Origin: Gammaproteobacteria bacterium
GTDB lineage: Bacteria; Pseudomonadota; Gammaproteobacteria; Pseudomonadales; Azotimanducaceae
Reading direction: 5' to 3'
Assembly: GCA_030428905.1 (NCBI GenBank)
Contig: JAUIED010000019.1
Span: forward strand, 1 to 44,474
DNA length: 44,474 nt
Below the pieces are notes generated by a model. The model had not been told where the DNA came from. It saw nothing but the letters and a program-made list of their open reading frames with translations, and searched no databases. A program made the translations under genes and the position numbers. Positions 24,267 through 32,166 of the stretch are shown here, one piece after another (position 1 is the stretch's first letter; each line of letters begins with the position of its first letter).

Positions 24267-25016
24267 ATGACCAACGCAGCGCCGCCACAAGGCAATCCGG
24301 GCGACATCCTCAACTGGCCCATGCTGAAGGTGCGCTACCGCACCGACAAAGACGCTGTGGCGGCTCTGCTGCCGCCTGGCATCGAACCGGGGGACGACGC
24401 CACGGTGTATCTCACCTTCTACAACTTCCCGGTGATGAACGAACCCGAATACGGATTCGTGATGACCGCCTCGGCCAACTTCGATGGCATGGACGGTGAG
24501 TACGCGCTCGGCTACGTCATCGATCAGGAAGACGCGATCTACACCAGCCGCGAGCACTGGGGCCAGCCGAAGTACCTCGGCGCCACCACCTACTTCCGCA
24601 TGTTGGACCACGTAGAGGCCAAGGTCGTGCACGCCGGTTACACGTTTGCCCAGTTCTCCGGCAACGTCGCCAGCACCGACAAAGCAGGTGAGGTGTTCGA
24701 AACCAACGAATGGTGGATCAAGGTAGCGCGAGCCGTGACCATGATGCCCGGCGAGTACGACTATCCGCCGCACGTGGTGCGGGTGCGTGCCAAGTACCGA
24801 ACGGCGTTCCGTCAGACATTGGCCGGCGAGCTGGTGCTGCGCGAGTCGCCGCACGATCCGTTGGCACAACGCCTGCCCATGCGCGAGCAGCTCGATGCCT
24901 ATCTGTGGACCCCGGAATTCCTCGAGCGGGAGATCACCGTTGCGGGGCCGCTGGACGCGCAGGGCTTTACGCCGTTCGCCAACACCATCGGCGGCAGCCG
25001 CTTTCCTCTGGGGTAA
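24267..25016 (+). CDS. Acetoacetate decarboxylase family protein
   Basis: A 249-residue protein of the ADC fold. YTSREHWGQPKYLGATTYF includes K102 in a position resembling the Schiff-base lysine region of the family; other conserved stretches are MLKVRYRTDKDAVAALLPPGIEP and FYNFPVMNEPEYG. True acetoacetate decarboxylases have a Lys-Lys pair; here Tyr follows the single Lys, so the reaction may be different (related proteins act as aldolases or dehydratases). AGGGAAG precedes the ATG. First gene of the TetR-controlled plus operon, 3 nt before the SDR gene. Confidence 0.85.
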   Translation: MTNAAPPQGNPGDILNWPMLKVRYRTDKDAVAALLPPGIEPGDDATVYLTFYNFPVMNEPEYGFVMTASANFDGMDGEYALGYVIDQEDAIYTSREHWGQPKYLGATTYFRMLDHVEAKVVHAGYTFAQFSGNVASTDKAGEVFETNEWWIKVARAVTMMPGEYDYPPHVVRVRAKYRTAFRQTLAGELVLRESPHDPLAQRLPMREQLDAYLWTPEFLEREITVAGPLDAQGFTPFANTIGGSRFPLG

Positions 25017-25019
25017 CTG

Positions 25020-25895
25020 ATGCAGAATTTCACCAACAAACTCGCTGTGATCACTGGCGGCGCCAGCGGCGTCGGCCGGTCCCTTGCATTCGCCCTGGGT
25101 GCGGAAGGCGCCCGCATACTCATCGCCGATGTGGATCAGGACGGTCTCGAAACCACGCAAAAAGCGCTCATAGAACGTAACATAGACGCGCACGCGCAGT
25201 TCTGCGACGTATCCAAACCCGAAAGCGTCGAGGCACTTGCCGCGAAGGCGTTCGATGAGCTCGGCGGCGCGCACCTGGTGTTTGCCAATGCCGGCATCTC
25301 AGCCGGAGAGGCCGGCCAGATCTGGGAGTACACACAGGCCGACTGGCAATGGACGTTTAACGTCAATTTCTGGGGCGCAGTGAACAGCATCAATGCCTTC
25401 ATGCCACGGCTGGCAGCGCAGGCAGAGGAAGCCCACTTCGTCGTCACCAGCTCCGGCAACGGTGCGTTCATCGTCTACCCGGACCAACCCATGTATTCGT
25501 CCACCAAGGCAGCGGTCACTGCTCTCACCGAAGCGCTGCACATCCAGATGATCAACCAGCAAAGCCCCGTGTGCGTGCAGACGCTCTACCCAGGCCCGTA
25601 CATCGTCGACACCGGCATCTTCGACTCCGATCGCGTGCGGCCAGAAGAGTTTGCCAAGGCCGCAGATGCGCCCGATACCGGCATTCACTCTGCAGACGAC
25701 ATGCGTAAGATCATGGAGTCGTTTGGTCTCGAGCTGAAGACCACCCACCCGGACGAGGTGGCGCAGATCGCCATTCGCGGTGTGCGGGAGGGTCACTTCT
25801 GGATCACCGCCATGAACCCCGATACTGAACAGAAGGTGCGCGCCCGCTTCGACTCGATTCTCACCGGCAGCGCGCTGCCCATCCCGACGCTCTGA
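25020..25895 (+). CDS. Short-chain dehydrogenase/reductase
   Basis: A 291-residue classical SDR. The cofactor motif is TGGASGVG (residues 12-19). D37 at the end of strand 2 suggests NAD(H) preference. NAG is at 90-92. The catalytic set is S144/S145, Y159 and K163 (YSSTK). It oxidises or reduces a hydroxyl/keto group, probably on the same compound handled by the downstream Rieske oxygenase. The C-terminal extension (~230-291) is longer than in typical 250-residue SDRs and contains DDMRKIMESFGLELKTTHPDEVA. Confidence 0.92.
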   Translation: MQNFTNKLAVITGGASGVGRSLAFALGAEGARILIADVDQDGLETTQKALIERNIDAHAQFCDVSKPESVEALAAKAFDELGGAHLVFANAGISAGEAGQIWEYTQADWQWTFNVNFWGAVNSINAFMPRLAAQAEEAHFVVTSSGNGAFIVYPDQPMYSSTKAAVTALTEALHIQMINQQSPVCVQTLYPGPYIVDTGIFDSDRVRPEEFAKAADAPDTGIHSADDMRKIMESFGLELKTTHPDEVAQIAIRGVREGHFWITAMNPDTEQKVRARFDSILTGSALPIPTL

Positions 25896-25921
25896 CCCGC
25901 GCGAACAACAGGAGAACACAC

Positions 25922-26929
25922 ATGACTGACTTCATCGACACCGGCCTGCCCATTCCCCTCGGCTGGTTCGCCGTGGGCTACAGCAACGAACTCGCGCCCG
26001 GCGATGTGCAGCCTCTGTACGTGTTCGATCAGCACCTGGTGCTGTTTCGCACGGAAAGCGGCGAAGCGAAATTGCTGGAAGCGCATTGCCCGCACCTGGG
26101 CGCTCACCTCGGCCACGGCGGCAAGGTCGTAGGCGAGCACATCGCCTGCCCGTTCCACGCCTGGGAGATGGACGGCGCCGGCGAGATCAAACACATCCCC
26201 TACGCCAACGCGATGCCGAAACGGGCACAGCAGGGGGCATGCATGCGCAGCTTCCCCATCCAGGAACGTAATCAGATGATCTGGGCGTGGTACCACCCAC
26301 GCGGCCTCGCGCCCACCTGGGACATCGAGGACATTCCGGAGTTTTCCGACCCGGACTGGAGCGAGCTGAAGACCTGGGAGTGGGAGTTCAACAGCTGCAT
26401 CCAGGAAACCGGCGAAAACGCCGTGGACATCGCGCACTTTGTGTACGTGCACAATGCCCAGACCATGCCGAAGGCCAACGTCGAGCTCGACGGCCACAAG
26501 CGCTCCACAGACATGATTACTCTCGGTCCGGTGATCGATGATGAGGGAAACATGGACATGTCCCGCACGGAAGAGATGCACCTTCTCAGCCGCAACATCG
26601 GCCCGGGCATGAGCTGCCAGGTATTCTCCCGCGCGTTCAAGACCGTACTGATGGGCACCATCACGCCGATCACCGCCGGCCGGGTGAAGCTGCGTTTCGC
26701 CTTCACCAAGCCGAAGAACATCTCCGAGATCTTCAACGTGTACACCGATGGCCTGATCCAGGAAATCGTCAACCAGGTGCAGCACGACATGCCGATCTGG
26801 GAACACAAGATCTACCGCGAAGACCCGATTCTCTGCGACGGCGACGGGCCGATTGCCAAGTATCGCCGCTGGTTCGCGCAGTTCTATGACGACGGCGCGG
26901 ATGAAACACCCGTGCGCCTGGTGAAGTAG
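25922..26929 (+). CDS. Rieske non-haem iron oxygenase, KshA-like
   Basis: A 335-residue oxygenase. The N-terminal Rieske centre is C56-P-H58 and C76-P-F-H79. The mononuclear iron site includes N166, D169, H172 and H177 in ENAVDIAHFVYVH. The C-terminal pattern PIWEHKIYREDPILCDGDGPIAKYRRWFAQFYDD closely resembles 3-ketosteroid 9-alpha-hydroxylase (KshA) and related oxygenases. It hydroxylates a polycyclic or cyclic substrate using electrons from a separate reductase, which is not in the window. AGGAGA precedes the ATG. Third gene of the plus operon. Steroid specificity is inferred from the family. Confidence 0.9.
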   Translation: MTDFIDTGLPIPLGWFAVGYSNELAPGDVQPLYVFDQHLVLFRTESGEAKLLEAHCPHLGAHLGHGGKVVGEHIACPFHAWEMDGAGEIKHIPYANAMPKRAQQGACMRSFPIQERNQMIWAWYHPRGLAPTWDIEDIPEFSDPDWSELKTWEWEFNSCIQETGENAVDIAHFVYVHNAQTMPKANVELDGHKRSTDMITLGPVIDDEGNMDMSRTEEMHLLSRNIGPGMSCQVFSRAFKTVLMGTITPITAGRVKLRFAFTKPKNISEIFNVYTDGLIQEIVNQVQHDMPIWEHKIYREDPILCDGDGPIAKYRRWFAQFYDDGADETPVRLVK

Positions 26930-26943
26930 ACAGGGAGGTTACC

Positions 26944-28155
26944 GTGGATCGATTCACCATTATTTCTTCCGACTGTCACGCCGGATTACCGGCGGCACAG
27001 TACCGCGAGTACCTCGACCCGCAGTTTCGCGAGGTGTTCGACATGGCACTGCCGATACAGAAAGAAATGACGGACAAGTCCGAACAGGTATTTCTGCTGA
27101 AGGAAATCAACGACCAGTGGCGCGCCGGGGTGGAAGAACATCTCACCGGCGCCTGGGACTACGACAAGCGCATCGAAGTGCTCAATGGTGACGGCATCGC
27201 CGGCGAGATCATCTTCCCGGACGGCATCACCGAGCAGAACGCACCGCCATTCGGGGCAGGGCTTGCGCTGCCCACCAAAGACATCGTGCCCGAGCTGCAG
27301 TGGGCAGGCGCACGCGCTCACAACCGCTGGCTGGCCGAGCTGTGCTCACGCAACCCCATACGCCACTTTGGCGTGGCCGTGTGTCCGCTGCTGTGGGACG
27401 TTGAGGAAGGCGTGAAGGAAGCGCGTTGGGCCAGCGAGAACGGCTTGCGCGGCATGATGATCCCGGCGATGACCAACGACTTCGAAGGCTACCATCACGG
27501 CCGTTACGACCCGTTCTGGCAAGCCTGCGAAGATCTCCGCCTGACGGTCTGTTTCCACTCGGGCCCCGGCCCGATGCAGCAGTTCTTCGGTAACGACTTC
27601 CCCATGGGAGACGTTACCGAGTATCCCGGCGCTGTGGGAATCTACATCTCGGAAGTGTTCTTCTGGACCTACCGGCCGCTGATCTTCATGTTGTGGGGCG
27701 GCGTGTTCGAGCGTTTCCCCAAGCTCAAGTGCAGCGTCACCGAAACCGGCCAGGGCTGGCTGTTGCCGCCGCTGCTGCGCATGCTGGACCATCACTACCA
27801 CGACACGCACTTCAGTGCGAAGCTCGGCGACTATCGCAGCCATCTGTCCATGTCGCCCACCGACTACTTCCGTCGCAACTGCGCCATCGGCGCGTCGTGC
27901 ATGCCGCGGGAGGACGCCGAAGGGCGCCACGCCATCGGTATGCAGCAGATCATGTGGGGCAGCGACTATCCGCATCCGGAAGGCACCTGGCCCAACACGT
28001 CGGCGGACGTGTTAGCCACCTTCAGAGGCCTGCCGGAAGCGGATGTGGCCGCCATGCTCGGCGGCAACGCCATCGATTTCTACGGGTTTGATCGGGCAGC
28101 GATCGACGGCATTGGCGCCGAGGTCGGGCCGCTGCGTGCGGAGTTTGCCGGCTGA
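26944..28155 (+). CDS. Amidohydrolase family protein (ACMSD/OHCU-type TIM barrel)
   Basis: A 403-residue protein starting at GTG with AGGGAGG upstream. The amidohydrolase-2 fold is indicated by ISSDCHAG at the N-terminus (D10, H12 as likely metal ligands), VCFHSGPGPMQQFF in the middle and IMWGSDYPHPEGTWPNT near the end, whose Asp is the usual catalytic ligand. Members are decarboxylases (ACMSD, gamma-resorcylate) or ring-opening hydrolases. In this operon a C-C hydrolysis or decarboxylation after ring oxidation is plausible. Last gene of the plus operon and convergent with the esterase gene, 13 bases away. Confidence 0.88.
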   Translation: MDRFTIISSDCHAGLPAAQYREYLDPQFREVFDMALPIQKEMTDKSEQVFLLKEINDQWRAGVEEHLTGAWDYDKRIEVLNGDGIAGEIIFPDGITEQNAPPFGAGLALPTKDIVPELQWAGARAHNRWLAELCSRNPIRHFGVAVCPLLWDVEEGVKEARWASENGLRGMMIPAMTNDFEGYHHGRYDPFWQACEDLRLTVCFHSGPGPMQQFFGNDFPMGDVTEYPGAVGIYISEVFFWTYRPLIFMLWGGVFERFPKLKCSVTETGQGWLLPPLLRMLDHHYHDTHFSAKLGDYRSHLSMSPTDYFRRNCAIGASCMPREDAEGRHAIGMQQIMWGSDYPHPEGTWPNTSADVLATFRGLPEADVAAMLGGNAIDFYGFDRAAIDGIGAEVGPLRAEFAG

Positions 28156-28168
28156 GCCTGAGAGGCGT

Positions 28169-29020
28169 TCAACCCGGATCGTTGACACATCCAGGGGCAA
28201 GGTGCGTCTTCAGAAATGTGGACGCTGCCCGCACGTCGCTGCCGCCGAAGAGAAACCGGTAGAAGTGGCCAAACCTGCCAACGTGCAACGCCACCGGCAC
28301 GCCCGCACGACGCAGGTCGCCGGCCAGCAACTCGGCATGCTCGAAGCCCACTACCGCATCAGACCTGCCGTGATACAGGAACACCGGCGGGTCTTCCGGC
28401 GAAACGTATTGCACCGGTGACGCCTTGCGGTAGCGCTGCGGGTGTTCTGCTTTCGGACCGCCAAGGAAGGCATTGGTGCTGCGGTTGTCGGAGAACAGCG
28501 TGAGGTCGGTTGGCGAACCGCCGCCCACTGCAGCCTGTACGGTACTCGAAACCCCAGGAAAGGCACCCTCTCCGTCCAGCCCGTCATCCGGCCCGGTGAG
28601 CGCCGCCAGCAACGCAAGGTGCGCGCCGGCGGAGTAACCGAAGGTGACGATCTGGTCGTCCCGCACACCGTAGCGCTGCGCATTGGCGCGCAGCCAGCGC
28701 ACGGCATTCTTCACATCGTGGAGCGCCGCCGGAAACTGGTGCTCCGGCGCAAGCCGGTAGCTGACACTGAACGCCACGAACCCCTCGCGGGCGAGCTGCT
28801 TGGCGATCGACTTCATCTGCCCGCGATTGCCTTTCGTCCAACCACCACCGTGGATCAGAACCACGCCGGGGCGCGCACAGGCAGAAGGCATTCGGTACAG
28901 GTCTCCCTGCAGACGCGTGTCGCCGTTTTCGTGATAGGTCAGGTCGTTATCCACCTGAAGCGCAGCAGCGGCAGGCAGTGCGAAGCCCAGCAACACGATC
29001 AGCACTGCAATGCTCCGCAC
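28169..29020 (-). CDS. Secreted alpha/beta-hydrolase (HSL-family esterase)
   Basis: A 283-residue esterase. The start was chosen at GTG 29020, because GGAGG lies 6 nt upstream and the protein then begins with a clean signal peptide (MRSIAVLIVLLGFALPAAA). The frame up to 29062 also overlaps the selenoprotein stop. The oxyanion-hole motif is HGGG (57-60) and the nucleophile is S130 in GYSAG. The acid is in YHGRSDAVVGF and the His in GRFGHFYRFLF. Hormone-sensitive-lipase family IV, hydrolysing short esters, here exported. Last gene of the minus operon; it may release substrate from an ester before uptake. Confidence 0.92.
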   Translation of the reverse strand: MRSIAVLIVLLGFALPAAAALQVDNDLTYHENGDTRLQGDLYRMPSACARPGVVLIHGGGWTKGNRGQMKSIAKQLAREGFVAFSVSYRLAPEHQFPAALHDVKNAVRWLRANAQRYGVRDDQIVTFGYSAGAHLALLAALTGPDDGLDGEGAFPGVSSTVQAAVGGGSPTDLTLFSDNRSTNAFLGGPKAEHPQRYRKASPVQYVSPEDPPVFLYHGRSDAVVGFEHAELLAGDLRRAGVPVALHVGRFGHFYRFLFGGSDVRAASTFLKTHLAPGCVNDPG

Positions 29021-29061
29021 CAACCACCTCCAGCACCCATGCGTGTGGCAGAACAGTCGCA

Positions 29062-29904
29062 CTACGAAGCCGCCTTCGCCGCCCGATCTGCGCGGCGTTT
29101 TTCTCCAGCCGCCAGCAGCTTCTCCCGGTCTTCGGGGCGCACCTCAGCATAGCGCGGCCGCCAGCCATCGCCGTGCGGCCAGATTTCGGCGGATCGCACC
29201 ACGGTCATAGGCGCGGTAGCCGCGTCGAACAGATCGATGGCACTGCGAACAATGCGATCCTGCATGGCGCCGTCACCCGGTGCGCCACAAGGGTTACCCA
29301 GCGGAAAGTCTGTGAACAGATAGCGCGGCACGGCGCAGTGGGTGACGATATCCAGTGCCGAGCCGAGAATAACTGTGGGGATTCCGTGCGCTTCCAGGTA
29401 GCGGGCAACCAGACTCACGGTCTGGTGACATACGGGTCACAGCGGCACCAACAGGGCGATGTCGGCACCATCCTCGCGCAGTCGGCGCAGAATCTCCGGC
29501 GCATCGTTCTCCAACGTGTTGCGCTGGCTGTACTCCGTGGGCACGCAGTGCATGCGCGAAGCGACGGCGCCGATACGCTCTTCCTCGACCAGGCGCTTCA
29601 GTACCGGCAGCGGCAGATACGACCCCGGGTCGTCCATGTGTGTGGACTCTTTCGCCCAGGCGAGATCGTTGGCATAGAGGCGCTCGGGCCCCGGCTCGGT
29701 GGCAGCGGAATCTACATGCCGCGGCTCCAGTGGCTTGCGGTCATACAGTGCCGCAGTGGTCACGAGTCCTACAGTGCATTGCGCCAGCGGCTTGCTCAGA
29801 GAGGCGAACGGCGCCTCGTCGTAGTGCGCCCACACGTACGCGCGTTCATAGCCTTGTGCGGCGTAGAAATCACGCGTGCGCTGCATATAGTTGACGGTAC
29901 TCAT
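29062..29904 (-). CDS. Selenoprotein B-type reductase subunit (glycine/betaine/sarcosine/D-proline reductase family), in-frame TGA = Sec156
   Basis: Reading straight through the TGA at 29439-29437 joins two frames into one 280-residue protein. The junction reads LVPL-U-PVCHQTVSLVAR, a U-x-x-C redox motif, and both sides match one family: GrdB/PrdB-like selenoprotein B. The C-terminal part contains GIPTVILGSALDIV and FTDFPLGNPCGAPGDG, typical of family members that carry Sec or Cys at this site. A 7-bp stem with 5-nt loop starts 10 nt after the TGA, as in bacterial SECIS elements. In the known enzymes this subunit does reductive cleavage. Here the partner is probably the KstD-like flavoprotein, whose stop overlaps its ATG. 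A nonsense pseudogene is unlikely, because sequence after the TGA is fully conserved-looking. SelA-D are not in the window. Confidence 0.85.
29408..29426 (-). promoter_or_regulatory. SECIS-like hairpin after the in-frame TGA
   Basis: On the minus strand ACCAGAC (29426-29420), loop CGTGA (29419-29415) and GTCTGGT (29414-29408) form a perfect 7-bp stem, beginning 10 nt downstream of the TGA at 29439-29437. The E. coli fdhF SECIS has its minimal hairpin about 11 nt after the UGA, with GU in the loop; the loop here also contains GU. This is the expected SelB-binding signal for selenocysteine insertion. Confidence 0.75.
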
Positions 29905-31622
29905 GGTGCCTCCACGGTGCCGGTAATGTGTTTCGCTGCCTGGTAGGCAAACGTCATAGCCGGCCCCAGGGTAGCACCCGGGCCGGGATAGGTGGGCAGC
30001 ACCGCAGCACTGCAGTTGCCAATGGCGTAGAGGCCCGGGATGGCCGATCCGTCCTCGCGCAGCACCTGCGCATCCGTGCTGGTGGCAAGCCCGCCGTGGG
30101 TACCAAAGTCACCGGCATCCATGCGGATGGCATAGAACGGTGCTTCATCGATGGGTGCAAGGCACGGATTGGGGGTGACCGTCGGATCACCGTAGTAGCG
30201 ATCGTAGGCTACGTCGCCGCGGCGAAACTCGAGATCCTTGCCGGTGTGCGCATACTCGTTCATCCGCGTGACCGTTGCCTGGAGATTGTCCGCATCGATG
30301 CCCATGGCGCGAGCCAGCGCATCGAGGCTGTCGGCCTTGGCAACAAACTTCTGCTCGAACCAGGATTTCGGAATGCTCCAGTCAGGCTTCATGTCCGGTG
30401 TCATCAACGGACCGGCGATGTAGCTCTTGCGGAAGCGTGCATCGAAAATGAAAAAAGCGGGCGAACACGGGTTGGCCTCGCTGTGCCGTTCAAACAGCCC
30501 GAGCTGGTAGGCCATGTAGTTCTGCGACTCGTTACCAATGCGCTCGCCTGCAGCGTTCACCACGCAGGAGCCCGGCAACGATTTCTCCATGATGGCCAGG
30601 CGCGGTGTGGGCTCACCTGGGGTGACGAAGGTGGTACACCACCAGGCGCCGTGCATCAGGCGCGTGGCCGCTCCCAGGCGCATGCCCTCCCGGATGGCAT
30701 CACCGGTGTTCGAACGCACCCCGGCGCTCCACTCGGTGTTGGTAGGTTTCGGCAGATAGGTATCGCGCATCTCCTGGTTGTGCTCGAAGCCGCCGGCGGC
30801 CAGCACAACGCCCTTACGCGCGCGTACACGGGTCGCAGCACCACCGCGCAGCACCACCGCGCCGATGACGGCACCGCTGTCATCGGTGAGCAGTTCCTGC
30901 ATGGGGGACTCAAGCCACAAGGGAATGCCGCGCTTCTTCATGGACAGGTACAGCCGCGCAACGCCGGCGGAGCCGGTACACAACCGACGCGCCACCCCGC
31001 CCCACTTCACGAGCCAGGGCACGTCCAGCAGCCACTGGCCTACCAGCTTCGCAGACAGGCCGAGCCAGCCTTTGGTGCGGGCGGTGAGCATGGCGGCCTC
31101 CACCTGAGTGAAATGGATGTGGCCGAACATGCGCATCATGTGGTGGGTGAGGGTCAGATTGCCGAAGTCATCGCCCAGCTCCGAGCCGTTGATGGGCTCG
31201 GGTTCCATGGAACGATGTCCGGCGCGCGCCCCCGGCAGGTCCGTGTAGTAGTCGGGATAGTGTTCGAGCGTGCGGTAGCGCACGTCGGTGTGCTCGTGCA
31301 GAAAATCGATCATCTTCGGGCCATTGCGCAGGTATGCATCCAGCATCTCCCCCGGCACGTCGTTGCCGGGGATGGTCTGCCGGAGGTACTCGCGTGCATC
31401 CTCAAACGAGTCTTCTGCACCGGCCTCCCGCGCGTAGCGGTTGCAGGGAATCCACACGCCGCCGCCAGATACCGCACTCGTACCGCCGAACTTGTCGGCC
31501 TTTTCAACCACAAGCACGTCGCCTGCGCCCATCTGGTGTGCGCAAAGCGCCGCGGTCATGGCGCCGTTGCCGCTGCCCACCACAAGCACATCCACTTCGT
31601 GATCGAACTGCTCAGTCCCCAT
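29901..31622 (-). CDS. FAD-dependent oxidoreductase, 3-ketosteroid-delta1-dehydrogenase-like
   Basis: A 573-residue flavoprotein. The N-terminal dinucleotide motif is VLVVGSGNGAMTAA (~13-26), followed by VVEKADKFGGTSAVSGGGVWIP. ARKGVVLAAGGFEHN lies in the middle. The C-terminal LPTYPGPGATLGPAMTFAYQAA carries the Tyr and Gly that form the enol-stabilising site of KstD enzymes. The FAD_binding_2 family also includes fumarate reductases. With the KshA-like oxygenase nearby, 1,2-desaturation of a 3-keto steroid or similar cyclic ketone is the best guess. Overlaps the SnoaL-like gene by 11 nt upstream and the selenoprotein gene by ATGA downstream. Confidence 0.9.
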   Translation of the reverse strand: MGTEQFDHEVDVLVVGSGNGAMTAALCAHQMGAGDVLVVEKADKFGGTSAVSGGGVWIPCNRYAREAGAEDSFEDAREYLRQTIPGNDVPGEMLDAYLRNGPKMIDFLHEHTDVRYRTLEHYPDYYTDLPGARAGHRSMEPEPINGSELGDDFGNLTLTHHMMRMFGHIHFTQVEAAMLTARTKGWLGLSAKLVGQWLLDVPWLVKWGGVARRLCTGSAGVARLYLSMKKRGIPLWLESPMQELLTDDSGAVIGAVVLRGGAATRVRARKGVVLAAGGFEHNQEMRDTYLPKPTNTEWSAGVRSNTGDAIREGMRLGAATRLMHGAWWCTTFVTPGEPTPRLAIMEKSLPGSCVVNAAGERIGNESQNYMAYQLGLFERHSEANPCSPAFFIFDARFRKSYIAGPLMTPDMKPDWSIPKSWFEQKFVAKADSLDALARAMGIDADNLQATVTRMNEYAHTGKDLEFRRGDVAYDRYYGDPTVTPNPCLAPIDEAPFYAIRMDAGDFGTHGGLATSTDAQVLREDGSAIPGLYAIGNCSAAVLPTYPGPGATLGPAMTFAYQAAKHITGTVEAP

Positions 31623-32109
31623 ACTGCACTACCCCCGCTACCGATCGCCCTGCAAAAACCGAGGCGATCGTATCATCCGTGTAGTTCAGATGGACGGCCG
31701 AGTTGTAGGTAACCCGGCTGGCGCGCATGCACCAGGCGCCATTGAGTTTTACGTAGACATCGTCATAGAGGCCGCTGGCAAGCGTGATGGTGCGCGCCTC
31801 GGTGTTGACGTTGCGGTAGTCGAAGCTCCACCGCCCTTGCGCCGCACTCGGGTTCTGCCAGCGAATCTCGGCATTGGCGCCGTGATGCAGGTCGAGCACG
31901 AAGGCGAAGCTCGCCGCCTGCACGAACAAATCCACGAACGCCTCACGCGTGTCGAACGTGCCCACGTGGCCGTAGTCGATCTCCACCGGCCCCGGAGCAA
32001 AACAGCCGAGGATGGTTTGGGCGTCCTTCAGGTCGCAGGCGTTCAGATAGCGCGCCTTGAGCTGGCGAATGGCCTCGATGTCTTCGAGGCGTTGCAGGCG
32101 TTCGTCCAC
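31612..32109 (-). CDS. SnoaL-like / NTF2-fold protein
   Basis: A 165-residue protein of the SnoaL_4 type. IEAIRQLKARYLNACDLKDAQTILGCFAPGPVEIDYG at residues ~11-47 is the family start pattern, followed by strands such as GRWSFDYRNVNTEARTITLASGLYDDVYVKLNGAWCMRASRVTYN. NTF2-fold proteins bind small hydrophobic ligands and include ketosteroid isomerases and hydratases of steroid pathways. The likely role here is isomerase or hydratase, inferred from context. It overlaps the KstD-like gene. Confidence 0.88.
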   Translation of the reverse strand: MDERLQRLEDIEAIRQLKARYLNACDLKDAQTILGCFAPGPVEIDYGHVGTFDTREAFVDLFVQAASFAFVLDLHHGANAEIRWQNPSAAQGRWSFDYRNVNTEARTITLASGLYDDVYVKLNGAWCMRASRVTYNSAVHLNYTDDTIASVFAGRSVAGVVQYGD

Positions 32110-32166
32110 GCCCCCTCCCGTGTCTGTGGAAACGCGGCATTATACCGGCCGGACGGCGGAGGGGCG

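Noticed and set aside
29062-29437. Nonsense-mutation pseudogene for the selenoprotein B-like gene
   Set aside because: The TGA falls exactly at a redox-active position with a Cys three residues on, a SECIS-like hairpin follows, and the frame after the TGA is intact with family motifs.
29928-31712. 594-codon open frame on the plus strand
   Set aside because: It is antisense to the KstD-like gene and results from high GC at third codon positions; no domain is recognisable.
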